A program made the translations under genes and the position numbers. A stretch of DNA of 64,000 bases, taken from the NCBI RefSeq assembly GCF_014645315.1, contig NZ_BMLQ01000006.1:218421-282420 (forward strand), written 5' to 3'. The number at the start of each line of letters is the position of its first letter. Positions within the stretch are counted from its first letter, which is position 1. Below, piece by piece: positions 25,914 to 33,701 of the stretch. Below the pieces are notes generated by a model, which worked only from the letters and a program-made list of their open reading frames with translations, had not been told where the DNA came from and made no database searches. This DNA comes from Citricoccus zhacaiensis (GTDB lineage Bacteria; Actinomycetota; Actinomycetes; Actinomycetales; Micrococcaceae).

Positions 25914-27136
25914 GCCGCAGACTCCGAGGAACCCGGAGAGTCGGAGGACCCTGCCGGCTCCACGGGCACCTCGGCGCGGATTCGCCATCGTCCGTCGGCC
26001 CGCGTGATCTGCACCGTGCCGCCCACGGCCCGCAGCCGCTCACGCATGGAGGACAGCCCGATGCCGGGACCGGCCTCGCCGGAGGCCGATGGCCCGACGG
26101 GAGGGACCGGCGTCGGGTTCTCGATGTCCAGGCGGACCACCGTGGGGAGGCCGGACAGGCGCAATCGGACGGTGCCGGTCCCATGTTTGGCGGCATTGGC
26201 CAGGCCCTCCTGGGCGAACCGCAGCAGCGCTTGGCCCGCGGCGGGGCCGACCTCGACCGGCTGCAGCTCGGCGGACACCTCCACCCCGGCGGCCTCGGTG
26301 CGTTGGAGCAATCCGGGGAGGGCGTCCAACCCGTCCCGCACCTGGAGGTCCAGTGGTTCGCCGGGTTGGTGCAGCAGTCCGATCATGGTGCGCATCTCGT
26401 CCAGGGCCGCCAGCGATGCACTCCGGGTGTGCTGCAGGGCTCGACGGTCCAACTCGGCATCCGGTGCACCGGACAGGGCTGCCGCCGAGTGCAGGGCGAT
26501 GCCGGACAGGTGCGCCGACACGGTGTCGTGGAGTTCACGGGCCATGGCGGTGCGTTCGCGGCGGACCGCCTCGGCCCGTTCCCGTTCCGCCTCGCGCCGT
26601 GCGGTCTCGGACCGTTCGCGTTCCCAGAGGGTGGCGGCACTGGCGCGGGCCGCCCGCTCGTCGCCGTTGCGCACTTCGGCACCCCACCAGAACGGGATGG
26701 CGACGCCGGCGGTCAGGGTCAACGCCACGGGCAGGGCATACTGATCACCGCCGGGGAGGGTGGCCAGCACGGCCCACAGCACGATGACGGCCAGACCAGT
26801 CAGCCCGATGGTCATCTGCCGCTGGCGTCGTTCGGCGCGACGGGCCACGGCATAGGCAGTGTCGGTCCAGGCCAAGAAGACACCCAGGTGCAGTCCCAGC
26901 GACGCGTCGGCCAGCGTGGCCACGGCCGCCAGGGCGAAACCGGCCACGGTATACCGGCGCTGGACGACGATCGCCGCACAGACCACCAGCAGTGGCACCA
27001 CGTGCCACCCGGCGGAACCGGCGGCCGTAGGGACCAGGGGTGGGGTGATCTCCCAGGTCTCGCCGGACGCCAGCAGAGCTATTCCGACCGCCAGATACAA
27101 CAAGGGCGAGAAGGTGGCCAGTCGGGATCGGTTCAC
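25910..27136 (-). CDS. Sensor histidine kinase (HisKA_3/HATPase type)
   Basis: A 408-residue membrane kinase. Four or five hydrophobic helices fill about residues 8-155 with only short loops, so it probably senses something in or near the membrane. The dimerisation/phosphoacceptor segment RERTAMARELHDTVSAHLSG has His203. The ATPase domain ends the chain, with FAQEGLANAAKHG (N box) and GPGIGLSSMRERL (G box). The start is set at GTG 27136, which sits seven bases after a TAGCAT box; ATG 27154 and ATG 27145 are alternatives. It is paired with the response regulator by a four-base overlap. Confidence 0.9.
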   Translation of the reverse strand: MNRSRLATFSPLLYLAVGIALLASGETWEITPPLVPTAAGSAGWHVVPLLVVCAAIVVQRRYTVAGFALAAVATLADASLGLHLGVFLAWTDTAYAVARRAERRQRQMTIGLTGLAVIVLWAVLATLPGGDQYALPVALTLTAGVAIPFWWGAEVRNGDERAARASAATLWERERSETARREAERERAEAVRRERTAMARELHDTVSAHLSGIALHSAAALSGAPDAELDRRALQHTRSASLAALDEMRTMIGLLHQPGEPLDLQVRDGLDALPGLLQRTEAAGVEVSAELQPVEVGPAAGQALLRFAQEGLANAAKHGTGTVRLRLSGLPTVVRLDIENPTPVPPVGPSASGEAGPGIGLSSMRERLRAVGGTVQITRADGRWRIRAEVPVEPAGSSDSPGSSESAA

Positions 27137-27171
27137 GGTCTCCATGCTAGACATCGCCGAATGGTCGGCGA
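27137..27171 (-). promoter_or_regulatory. Promoter and inverted repeat of the two-component operon
   Basis: Minus-strand TAGCAT (27149-27144) lies seven bases before GTG 27136. Just upstream is a perfect inverted repeat, TCGCCGA-4-TCGGCGA (27154-27171), sitting between the -10 and the -35 region. That is a good place for autoregulation and for control of the divergent membrane gene. Confidence 0.5.
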
Positions 27172-27248
27172 GTCATCCGAAAGGGGTACCTCCCCGGTCA
27201 GTCCTTTGGCGGACGACAATCCGGGACGGTGCCGGAAGGCTGGACGCC

Positions 27249-28052
27249 ATGGACTTCCCTGACGCACTCTCCGGCGGACCGCTGTTCGCCATCCTTGCCG
27301 TCCTCGCCCTGGTGGACAGCACCAGTTTCGGCACCCTGGCCATCCCCGTGTGGCTCCTGATGGCTCCGGGCAGGGTCCGGGTGGGCCGGATGCTGCTCTA
27401 CCTGGGGACGATCACCCTGTTCTACTTCGTGGTCGGGCTCGCCGTGCTGTTGGGTGCCGGGTGGATCGTGGAGAACCTGGGAGAACTGATGGAATCCCGG
27501 CTCGCCATGGCGTTCGGGATGATCCTGGGCGTGGGGCTGTTCCTCTGGAGTTTCCGCCTGGACTCCCCCGCCGCCAAGGAGCGGGCCCGGTCCGGCAACG
27601 GGCGCCTGGCGGCGTGGCGTCGGCGGGCCACCGGACAGGAGCCGGGCGGGTTGGGCTCCCTGGTGGGTCTCGCCCTCGGGGCGGGACTGGTGGAGGTGGC
27701 CTCCATGCTGCCGTATCTGGCCGCCATCGGGCTGATCGCGGCCCAGGGACCGGGCTGGCCGGCGTCGCCGCTGTGGCTGGCGGGCTACTGCCTCGTGATG
27801 GTCCTGCCCGCGTTGGTGCTGCTCGCGGCGCGGTGCGGAGCCGGGCGGCTGGTCGAGCGCCCGCTGGCGCGGCTGGACGCCTGGTTCGCCCGGCATGGGG
27901 CGAGCACGGCCGCCTGGGTGGTGGGCGCCGTCGGCGTGGTGCTGGTGCTGAACACCGCACCGGCCGTACTCTCGCCCGATGCGGTGTCCGATTCGGTGCC
28001 CGGTGGACTGCCGGCTGGGCTGTCCGCTGCCGTGAGGGCGCACGGCTGGTGA
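27249..28052 (+). CDS. GAP-family (LysE-like) membrane protein
   Basis: A 267-residue integral membrane protein with about six helices (for example LFAILAVLALVDSTSFGTLAIPVWLL, ITLFYFVVGLAVLLG, LVGLALGAGLVEVASMLPYLAAIGLI). It resembles the GAP/Sap family linked to glycopeptidolipid or small-molecule export in mycobacteria and related to LysE exporters. It starts at ATG 27249 with GGAAGG upstream and is divergent from the two-component system, which may control it. The substrate is unknown. Confidence 0.75.
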   Translation: MDFPDALSGGPLFAILAVLALVDSTSFGTLAIPVWLLMAPGRVRVGRMLLYLGTITLFYFVVGLAVLLGAGWIVENLGELMESRLAMAFGMILGVGLFLWSFRLDSPAAKERARSGNGRLAAWRRRATGQEPGGLGSLVGLALGAGLVEVASMLPYLAAIGLIAAQGPGWPASPLWLAGYCLVMVLPALVLLAARCGAGRLVERPLARLDAWFARHGASTAAWVVGAVGVVLVLNTAPAVLSPDAVSDSVPGGLPAGLSAAVRAHGW

Positions 28053-28071
28053 GGCCCGCGGTCGGCGGTCA

Positions 28072-28101
28072 GCGCTGGAGGGCCGTCCGGCCCTCCAGCG
28101 C
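28072..28101. terminator. Bidirectional terminator hairpin
   Basis: A perfect 13-base stem, GCGCTGGAGGGCC, four-base loop GTCC, GGCCCTCCAGCGC. It sits between the convergent GAP-family and peptide-transporter genes. Confidence 0.8.
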
Positions 28102-28112
28102 GTGGGCCAGTG

Positions 28113-29654
28113 TCAGTCGACGCCCTTCATGGCCTTGTGGATCGGCTTGGAGACCAACAGCATGAGGACGCCGATACCGATGGTCACGGCCCCGAGGACA
28201 CCGAAGTAGGTGCCCTCGTTGTCGGCACTGTAGAACCCGGCCAGCGAGCCGGCCAGCGCGGTGCCCAGCGCGACGGACAGGTTGTACAGGGCCACCATCA
28301 TCACCGGGAAGTTCAGCGGGGCGAGCTTGGTGGACAGGGACAGCCCCACCGGGGAGACCAGCAGCTCACCCATGGTCGCGGCGAAGAGGATCAGCGCGAT
28401 CCACAGCACCGGGACGGCCGCGGTGCTCACCATCGGCAGGAACAGCAGGAACGCAGAGCCCATCAGGGCGATGCCCAGGGCGAACTTCACCGGGGTGTTC
28501 GGCTGCCGCTGGCCCAGCCGGGTCCAGAGCCACGCGAACACCGGGGCGAAGAGGATGATGAAGATCGGGTTGATGGACTGCACCCACGGGATGGGCATCT
28601 CCCAGCCGAGGATCTCGCGGTCGAGCCGGGTGTCGGAGTACAGGGTGATCACGGTGAACTGCTGCTGGAACAGCGCGAAGAAGGCAGCCGAACCGATGAA
28701 CAGCGGAATGAACGCGATGACGCGGGACCGCTCCACCCCGGTCACCTTCGAGGACGCCAGGAGGTAGGCGAAGATGGCGACCGCGGCCGCGGCCGCGAGG
28801 ATCACCACGACGTCGGCCAGGTTGCCGGCGTGGACGACACCGGTCCCGAGCAGGACGCCCACGATCACCAGGGCGGCCGCTGCGATGGCGATCCACTTGG
28901 GGTACTGGCTGCGCGGCAGCGGATCCGGAACGGCGTGCACGTCCTCGGGGAGGTCCTTCCGGCGGATCGAGTACTGCAGGAGGCCGATGCCCATTCCGAG
29001 CGCGGCGAGCCCGAAACCGAGGTGGAAGCCCCAGCTCTGCTGGACCCAGCCGGTCACCAGCGGCCCGAAGAGCCCGCCGATGTTGACGCCCATGTAGAAG
29101 ATGGAGAAGCCGGCGTCCCGGCGCGGGTCCTCGCGAGTGTAGAGGTGTCCCACGAGGTTGGCCACGTTGGCCTTGAGTCCGCCGGAGCCCACCGCCACCA
29201 GGAGCAGTCCGAGCACGAGCCCGGGGATGCCCGGCACGAGGGCGAGGGCGATGTGGCCGGCCATGATGAGCAGCGCGCTGTAGAACATGGCGCGTTCGGA
29301 GCCGATCAACCGGTCCGCCACCCAGCCGCCGAGGATGCAGAAGACGTAGACCATGCCGCCGTAGGCGCCCACGATGCCCGTGGCGACGCCCTCGTCGATC
29401 CCCAGACCACCCTCGGTGGTCTGGAAGTACATGTAGATCAGCAGGATGCCCTGCATGCCGTAGAAGGAGAACCTCTCCCACATCTCGACGCTGAACAGAT
29501 TGGCCAGGGCGCCAGGCTGGCCCAGGAACGTCCGTCCCGAGGGGTTGCGGTCCACTGCGTCCGGCTCGGCGGTCCGGGTCTCGGTGACATGTGTCAGGCC
29601 GGGGTCGCCGGTTCCACCCAGGTCATGGGGCTCGTTTGAGGAGGGTTTTTTCAC
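28113..29654 (-). CDS. POT/PTR-family proton-coupled oligopeptide transporter
   Basis: About 513 residues with 12-14 membrane helices, an importer of di- and tripeptides driven by protons. Family signatures are FSVEMWERFSFYGMQGILL in the first helix (the ExxER-type motif region), GGWVADRLIG, GSGGLKANVANLVG (PTR2 signature) and FSIFYMGVNIGGLFGPL. The start is uncertain: GTG 29654 has AGGAG 12 bases upstream, while the frame remains open to ATG 29684 and ATG 29732. It ends next to a bidirectional hairpin. Confidence 0.92.
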   Translation of the reverse strand: MKKPSSNEPHDLGGTGDPGLTHVTETRTAEPDAVDRNPSGRTFLGQPGALANLFSVEMWERFSFYGMQGILLIYMYFQTTEGGLGIDEGVATGIVGAYGGMVYVFCILGGWVADRLIGSERAMFYSALLIMAGHIALALVPGIPGLVLGLLLVAVGSGGLKANVANLVGHLYTREDPRRDAGFSIFYMGVNIGGLFGPLVTGWVQQSWGFHLGFGLAALGMGIGLLQYSIRRKDLPEDVHAVPDPLPRSQYPKWIAIAAAALVIVGVLLGTGVVHAGNLADVVVILAAAAAVAIFAYLLASSKVTGVERSRVIAFIPLFIGSAAFFALFQQQFTVITLYSDTRLDREILGWEMPIPWVQSINPIFIILFAPVFAWLWTRLGQRQPNTPVKFALGIALMGSAFLLFLPMVSTAAVPVLWIALILFAATMGELLVSPVGLSLSTKLAPLNFPVMMVALYNLSVALGTALAGSLAGFYSADNEGTYFGVLGAVTIGIGVLMLLVSKPIHKAMKGVD

Positions 29655-29801
29655 CCGTATACCGTGCTCCTGTTTGCCCGCCATTGCAAATCCCGGCACG
29701 CCCGGGCCATTCCGGGCGTACGGTGGGGTCATCCTGAAGGCGCGCAGGGCGGGGCTTCTCGACCGGGCCGCCAGTCATGCTGTCGATGCGAAAGGACCAT
29801 G

Positions 29802-30026
29802 ATGACGCAGAACTTCTCCGTGGGCGACCACGTGAGCTGGAACTCCGAGGCCGGGCGGGTCTCCGGGACGATCACCAAGGTGCATACCGCGGACTTCCAG
29901 TACAAGGGCCACACCCGCCGGGCCTCGAAGGATGATCCCCAGTACGAGATCCGTAGCGACAAGACCGACCATGTGGCCGCCCACAAGGGCGGGGCGCTGA
30001 CGAAGCTGGCAAAGAAGAGCGGTTGA
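29802..30026 (+). CDS. DUF2945 (HVA1/Tudor-like) small protein
   Basis: A 74-residue basic protein with the DUF2945 pattern FSVGDHVSWNSEAGRVSGTITKV...ADFQYKGHTRRASKDDPQYEI...KTDHVAAHK. The family has a Tudor-like fold and is found widely in bacteria and fungi; its function is unsettled. AAAGGA precedes two adjacent ATG codons, and 29802 gives the better spacing. A DUF488 gene starts four bases after its stop, so the two form an operon. Confidence 0.85.
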   Translation: MTQNFSVGDHVSWNSEAGRVSGTITKVHTADFQYKGHTRRASKDDPQYEIRSDKTDHVAAHKGGALTKLAKKSG

Positions 30027-30030
30027 GCCG

Positions 30031-30576
30031 TTGGGCACGGAAGCCACGCCGTTCTACACGGTCGGTCACTCCAACCGTCCCCTGGAGGAGTTCCTGGACA
30101 TCCTGGAGGCGGCCGGAGTCGGCCTCGTGGTGGACGTGCGCAAGCTGACGGGGTCCCGGCGGAACCCGCAGTTCAACGACGATGCCCTGGAGGCCTCGCT
30201 GTCAGCAGCGGGCATCGGCTACCGGAAGCTGGAGGCCCTCGCGGGGCGGCGGACGGTGTCCCACGAGACCCCCTTCGAGGTGAATGCCTTCTGGCAGAAC
30301 CGCAGCTTCCACAACTATGCCGACCACGCGCTGACCGACGGCTTCCGGGACGGCCTGGACACGCTCCGCGAATGGGGTGCCGCGCAGACGGTCACCGTGA
30401 TGTGTTCGGAGGCCGTGTGGTGGCGGTGTCACCGCCGGTTGATCGCGGACCATCTGCTCGCCCGCGGGGAACAGGTCCTGCACCTGATGGGACCGGAGAA
30501 GGTGACGCCGGCCCAGATGACGGCCGGCGCCGTCGTCGGCCCCGGGGAGGGGAACGTCACCTATCCGGCCCGGTGA
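30031..30576 (+). CDS. DUF488-family protein
   Basis: A 181-residue DUF488 protein. Typical segments are FYTVGHSNRPLEEFLDIL, LVVDVRKLTGSRRNPQFN, and VMCSEAVWWRCHRRLIADHL with two conserved cysteines. The biochemical role is unknown. No AUG or GUG is possible near the expected N-terminus, so translation must begin at TTG 30031; the ribosome site is weak and probably depends on coupling to the DUF2945 gene four bases upstream. Its 3-prime end overlaps the convergent MFS gene by 16 bases. Confidence 0.88.
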   Translation: MGTEATPFYTVGHSNRPLEEFLDILEAAGVGLVVDVRKLTGSRRNPQFNDDALEASLSAAGIGYRKLEALAGRRTVSHETPFEVNAFWQNRSFHNYADHALTDGFRDGLDTLREWGAAQTVTVMCSEAVWWRCHRRLIADHLLARGEQVLHLMGPEKVTPAQMTAGAVVGPGEGNVTYPAR

Positions 30577-31919
30577 TCGGCGCCCTCTCCAGACGCCGCC
30601 AGCGCGTATTCGACCGAGACACGCCGGTAGACGGGCGTGAGGAACGCCAGGGCGGCGGCCACCACCATGATGAGCCCGGCCAGGAGGAAGACCAGCGCGA
30701 TACCGCGGGCGGTGCCTTCCCCGAGCAGTGGTGCCAGGGCGGCGGCACCGGCCTCGCTGCGGGCAAAGGGGATGATCCACACCTCGGCGAGCGGCGCGAC
30801 CACCAGTGCCGTGACCGGGGCGGCGGACGCCTCGAAGGCCAGGGCGAAGCCGAACACCCGGCCCTGCCGCTCGAGCGGGACCACGCGTTGGATGACGGTC
30901 TGTTCGGCCGCCTCCACCGCCGGGATCAGGCACATGTACAGCCAGATGCCCACGACGTACAACCACCCCCATTCGCGCAGGGTGAAGGTGGCCCCGATCA
31001 GGCCCATCACCATGACCACCACCAGCATGGTGCGCAGCGGGTTGCGACCCAGGCCGACCTTTCCGATCACGGCACCACCGATGATGAATCCGGTGGAGGC
31101 CAGTGCGAAGACCAGACCCCACGCCTCCACGCTGAACAGTTCGAGGCCGTAGGGGTCCATCAGGGCCATGTAGACGCCGCCGATGAAGTTGTTGAAGGTA
31201 CTGAACAGGATCAGCGCGAAGAGGCCGGACACCGCCATCACCGCCCGCCAGGACCCGGCCAGGTCGAACCCGCCATGGGCATCGGAGAGTACGGGGACCG
31301 TCTCCTCCGGAAGGCTCACCGTCAGCAGGTGCAGGTACGCGGCCGCCGTCAGCACCAGCGCGATGACCACGGTCGGCCCCATACCGAGCATCCCGATGGA
31401 CAGTCCGGAGAGCACGGAGGTGACCATGAAGGCGATGCCCTGCACCATGCCGACCAAGCCGTTGGCGTTCGCACGGCGTTCATCCTCGATCAGGATGGTG
31501 ACCGTGGTGGACAGCGCGACGTTGCGCAGGTTCTCCACCACGGCCCCGATGAGCACCAGCAGGGCGAAGACCCAGAACCAGGGCCCGTCCAGCCGGGCGA
31601 TCTCGTCCGCCGGAGCCAGGAGGAACACGGCTCCCGCACCCAGGAACATCGCCAGGGTGAACAGGGCCGCCAGGCGCATCAGGTCGAGTTTGCGGTAGCG
31701 GTCCACCAGCGTGCCGAAGCTGATGGAGGATCCGGCGAGCAGCAGCATGTAGACCCCGCCGGTCACGCCGGTGGCGATGACATTGCGGGTCTCGAGGTAG
31801 ATCCAGAAGGTCAGTCCGAACCACAGGTAACTGGTGGTCAGGTTGGCCACTGCCGTGTTCGCGAGGATCTGGGCAAAGGTGCGCCAGCGTTCTTGGGCGG
31901 GGCGCGTGAGCTGATCCAC
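30561..31919 (-). CDS. Major facilitator superfamily transporter
   Basis: A 452-residue protein with about 12 membrane helices and the MFS A-like loop FGTLVDRYRKLDLMRL after helix 2, with matching charged loops elsewhere. It resembles the MFS_3/enterobactin-exporter-like group used for multidrug or siderophore efflux. The substrate is not predictable. The start GTG 31919 is set by a leaderless promoter. The end overlaps the DUF488 gene on the other strand. Confidence 0.88.
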   Translation of the reverse strand: MDQLTRPAQERWRTFAQILANTAVANLTTSYLWFGLTFWIYLETRNVIATGVTGGVYMLLLAGSSISFGTLVDRYRKLDLMRLAALFTLAMFLGAGAVFLLAPADEIARLDGPWFWVFALLVLIGAVVENLRNVALSTTVTILIEDERRANANGLVGMVQGIAFMVTSVLSGLSIGMLGMGPTVVIALVLTAAAYLHLLTVSLPEETVPVLSDAHGGFDLAGSWRAVMAVSGLFALILFSTFNNFIGGVYMALMDPYGLELFSVEAWGLVFALASTGFIIGGAVIGKVGLGRNPLRTMLVVVMVMGLIGATFTLREWGWLYVVGIWLYMCLIPAVEAAEQTVIQRVVPLERQGRVFGFALAFEASAAPVTALVVAPLAEVWIIPFARSEAGAAALAPLLGEGTARGIALVFLLAGLIMVVAAALAFLTPVYRRVSVEYALAASGEGADHRAG

Positions 31920-31931
31920 GCGTAGAGCGTA
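31920..31931 (-). promoter_or_regulatory. Leaderless-type promoter of the MFS gene
   Basis: Minus-strand TACGCT (31931-31926), six bases, GTG 31919. Confidence 0.6.
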
Positions 31932-32024
31932 GGCCCGGCCCGGGCCCCGGCGGTAGGCTCGGACGACGGCGGCCGTGGCGCGTTCGCGGGCACCGGCACT
32001 GGCACCGACCCCCGCGACCGTGGA

Positions 32025-32759
32025 TCAGGTCCGAATGGCGCGGACGACCACGTCCTGCAGGGTGACGGAGCGTTCCCCCGTCTCCACGGTGCGGGTGGCC
32101 TCGTAACCGCGTTCCACGGTCCAGCCCGGCACCGAGAACAGTCCGGTGATCCCGGCCAAGGTGGCCGTGGACCCTTCAGGATGTCCGGATCCGGCCTGTC
32201 CAGCATGGCCGCCATGCTCACGTTGCTCGCCGTGATCACCGTGGCCGCTGTCCACCCCGTGCTCGTCGTGCGCGTGGTGTCCGGCGTGCGGCGCGTGCAG
32301 GTGCCCCACGATCAGCAAGGTGCCGCCAGGCGCCACCCAGGAGGCGATGCGCTCATAGAACGCCAGCTGCCCGGAGTCGGGGTGTGCGTAGTGAGTCATC
32401 ACCAGGTCCCACATTCGGCCCGGTTCCCATCGGGTCAGGTCCGCTTCCGTCCAGGACACGCGATCAGCCATGCCCTCGGTCTCGGCCCGGGCAGACGCGG
32501 CCGTCAAGGCCGTCGCGGAGATGTCGGCGCCGGTCACCTGCCAACCTCGGTGGGCGAGCCAGAGCGCCTCGGTCCCGGTCCCGCATCCTGCGTCCAACGC
32601 GGTGGCCGGCCGCAGGTGGCCGATCTCGGCCTCGAGATAGGGGCTCACCGGCACCGGCGGGCGGGCATCCTCCCCCGTCTCGGCGTCGGGCATCCAATGC
32701 CGCTCCCAGTATTCCCGGTCGAAACGGTGCTGCTCTCTCGGATCGTCCTCTGTGTGCAT
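32025..32759 (-). CDS. Class I SAM-dependent methyltransferase with His-rich insert
   Basis: A 244-residue methyltransferase. The SAM-binding motif I is ALDAGCGTGTEALWLA (about 54-69), motif II is VTGADISATAL and the acidic loop is DRVSWTEADLTRW. An insert near residues 153-193, after the GGTLLIVGHLH strand, contains 12 histidines in 41 residues, which could bind a metal or simply be a flexible loop. The substrate is unknown; relatives act on small molecules such as thiopurine- or tellurite-type substrates. The gene is divergent from an XRE-cupin regulator, a frequent pairing. ATG 32759 has AGGA upstream. Confidence 0.85.
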   Translation of the reverse strand: MHTEDDPREQHRFDREYWERHWMPDAETGEDARPPVPVSPYLEAEIGHLRPATALDAGCGTGTEALWLAHRGWQVTGADISATALTAASARAETEGMADRVSWTEADLTRWEPGRMWDLVMTHYAHPDSGQLAFYERIASWVAPGGTLLIVGHLHAPHAGHHAHDEHGVDSGHGDHGEQREHGGHAGQAGSGHPEGSTATLAGITGLFSVPGWTVERGYEATRTVETGERSVTLQDVVVRAIRT

Positions 32760-32852
32760 GCCTCTGTCCTTCGTGCGCGGGTGCCTACATACTTACGTCG
32801 TTGCAGTGTCCCCTCCAGACTCGTCCTCAATTTCCCGAGATGCAAACCCTTG

Positions 32853-32868
32853 TGCCAAATGGCAAACT
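32853..32868. promoter_or_regulatory. Inverted repeat overlapping the XRE gene promoter
   Basis: TGCCA-AA-TGGCA (32853-32864) abuts CAAACT (32863-32868), which is six bases before ATG 32875. The repeat overlaps the -10 box, so binding of the regulator here would block its own gene. Confidence 0.5.
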
Positions 32869-32874
32869 GAAGGG

Positions 32875-33495
32875 ATGAACGAAACACCCGAACAGACGCT
32901 GGACGCCGTGGGGCCACGCCTCAAGCAACTGCGGCTACGCCGCGATGTCACGCTCACCCAATTGGCGGCCGAGACCCGGATCTCGGCCAGCACCCTTTCC
33001 CGGCTGGAGGCCGGACTGCGTCGGCCGACCCTGGAACAGCTGCTGCCCCTGGCCCGCTACTACGGCGTCACCATCGACTCCCTCGTGGATGCTCCGCGCA
33101 CCGCGGATCCCCGGCTCGACCTACGGCCGATGTCCTGCCCCGACGGGTCCGTGATCATCCCCCTGAGCCGCAGACCGGGAGGCGTCCAGGCCTACAAGTT
33201 CGTCCGCCCCACCGGCAGCGATGATCTCGTCCCCGATCCACGGACCCACGAGGGGCATGACTGGGTGTACGTCCTCAACGGGACCCTGCGCCTGGTCCTC
33301 GGGGACCAGGACCTCCGCCTCAAGGCCGGCGAGGCTGCCGAATTCGACACCCGCACCCCGCACTGGTTCGGGGCCACCAGCGACGGACCGGTCGAGTACC
33401 TCTGCCTGGTCGGCCGGCAGGGCGAGCGTGCCCACCTCCGGGTCAACGAAAAGCCCGGACCCAATCATGGGTCCGGGCTGTCGCCGATCTCCTGA
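32875..33495 (+). CDS. XRE-family regulator with C-terminal cupin domain
   Basis: A 206-residue regulator. The helix-turn-helix (about 12-70) reads LKQLRLRRDVTLTQLAAETRISASTLSRLEAGLRRPTLEQLLPLARYY. The cupin ligand-binding domain (about 115-190) has EGHDWVYVLNGTLRLVLGDQ and FDTRTPHWFGA. Homologues sense small molecules. ATG 32875 follows GAAGGG, although the frame is open 5-prime. The last 12 or so codons run through a hairpin that is the terminator of the opposite-strand tRNA gene. The regulator probably controls itself and the divergent methyltransferase. Confidence 0.9.
   Translation: MNETPEQTLDAVGPRLKQLRLRRDVTLTQLAAETRISASTLSRLEAGLRRPTLEQLLPLARYYGVTIDSLVDAPRTADPRLDLRPMSCPDGSVIIPLSRRPGGVQAYKFVRPTGSDDLVPDPRTHEGHDWVYVLNGTLRLVLGDQDLRLKAGEAAEFDTRTPHWFGATSDGPVEYLCLVGRQGERAHLRVNEKPGPNHGSGLSPIS
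33452..33479 (-). terminator. Intrinsic terminator of tRNA-Pro, inside the XRE coding end
   Basis: A perfect 12-base stem (33452-33463 with 33468-33479) and a four-base loop. On the minus strand it is followed by TTTTCGTT and lies 27 bases after the tRNA 3-prime end. On the plus strand there is no T-run, so it serves the tRNA. Confidence 0.75.
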
Positions 33496-33505
33496 GAGAT
33501 CACAA

Positions 33506-33582
33506 TGGTCGGGCTAGCGGGATTTGAACCCACGACCTCTTCACCCCCAGTGAAGCGCGCTACCAAGCTGCGCCATAGCCCG
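33506..33582 (-). tRNA. tRNA-Pro (GGG anticodon)
   Basis: On the minus strand, the acceptor arms CGGGCTA (5-prime) and TAGCCCG (3-prime) pair, followed by discriminator A and an encoded CCA. The anticodon arm is CTTCA-CTGGGGG-TGAAG, giving anticodon GGG. The T-arm has GGTTCAAATCC. Length with CCA is 77. Confidence 0.95.
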
Positions 33583-33590
33583 TGGAACCG

Positions 33591-33618
33591 ATCCTCACCG
33601 GATCAATCCACCAGTCAA
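33591..33618 (-). promoter_or_regulatory. Promoter of tRNA-Pro
   Basis: Minus-strand TTGACT (33618-33613), 16-base spacer, GAGGAT (33596-33591). This places transcription start within about ten bases of the mature tRNA. Confidence 0.55.
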
Positions 33619-33701
33619 CTGTACACCAACGTTGAGGTGCCCAAGGACCATTGGGGCGGTGGCGGCAGCGGCGAGACCGTCGGCAGCGTCCGCAGCACGG
33701 A

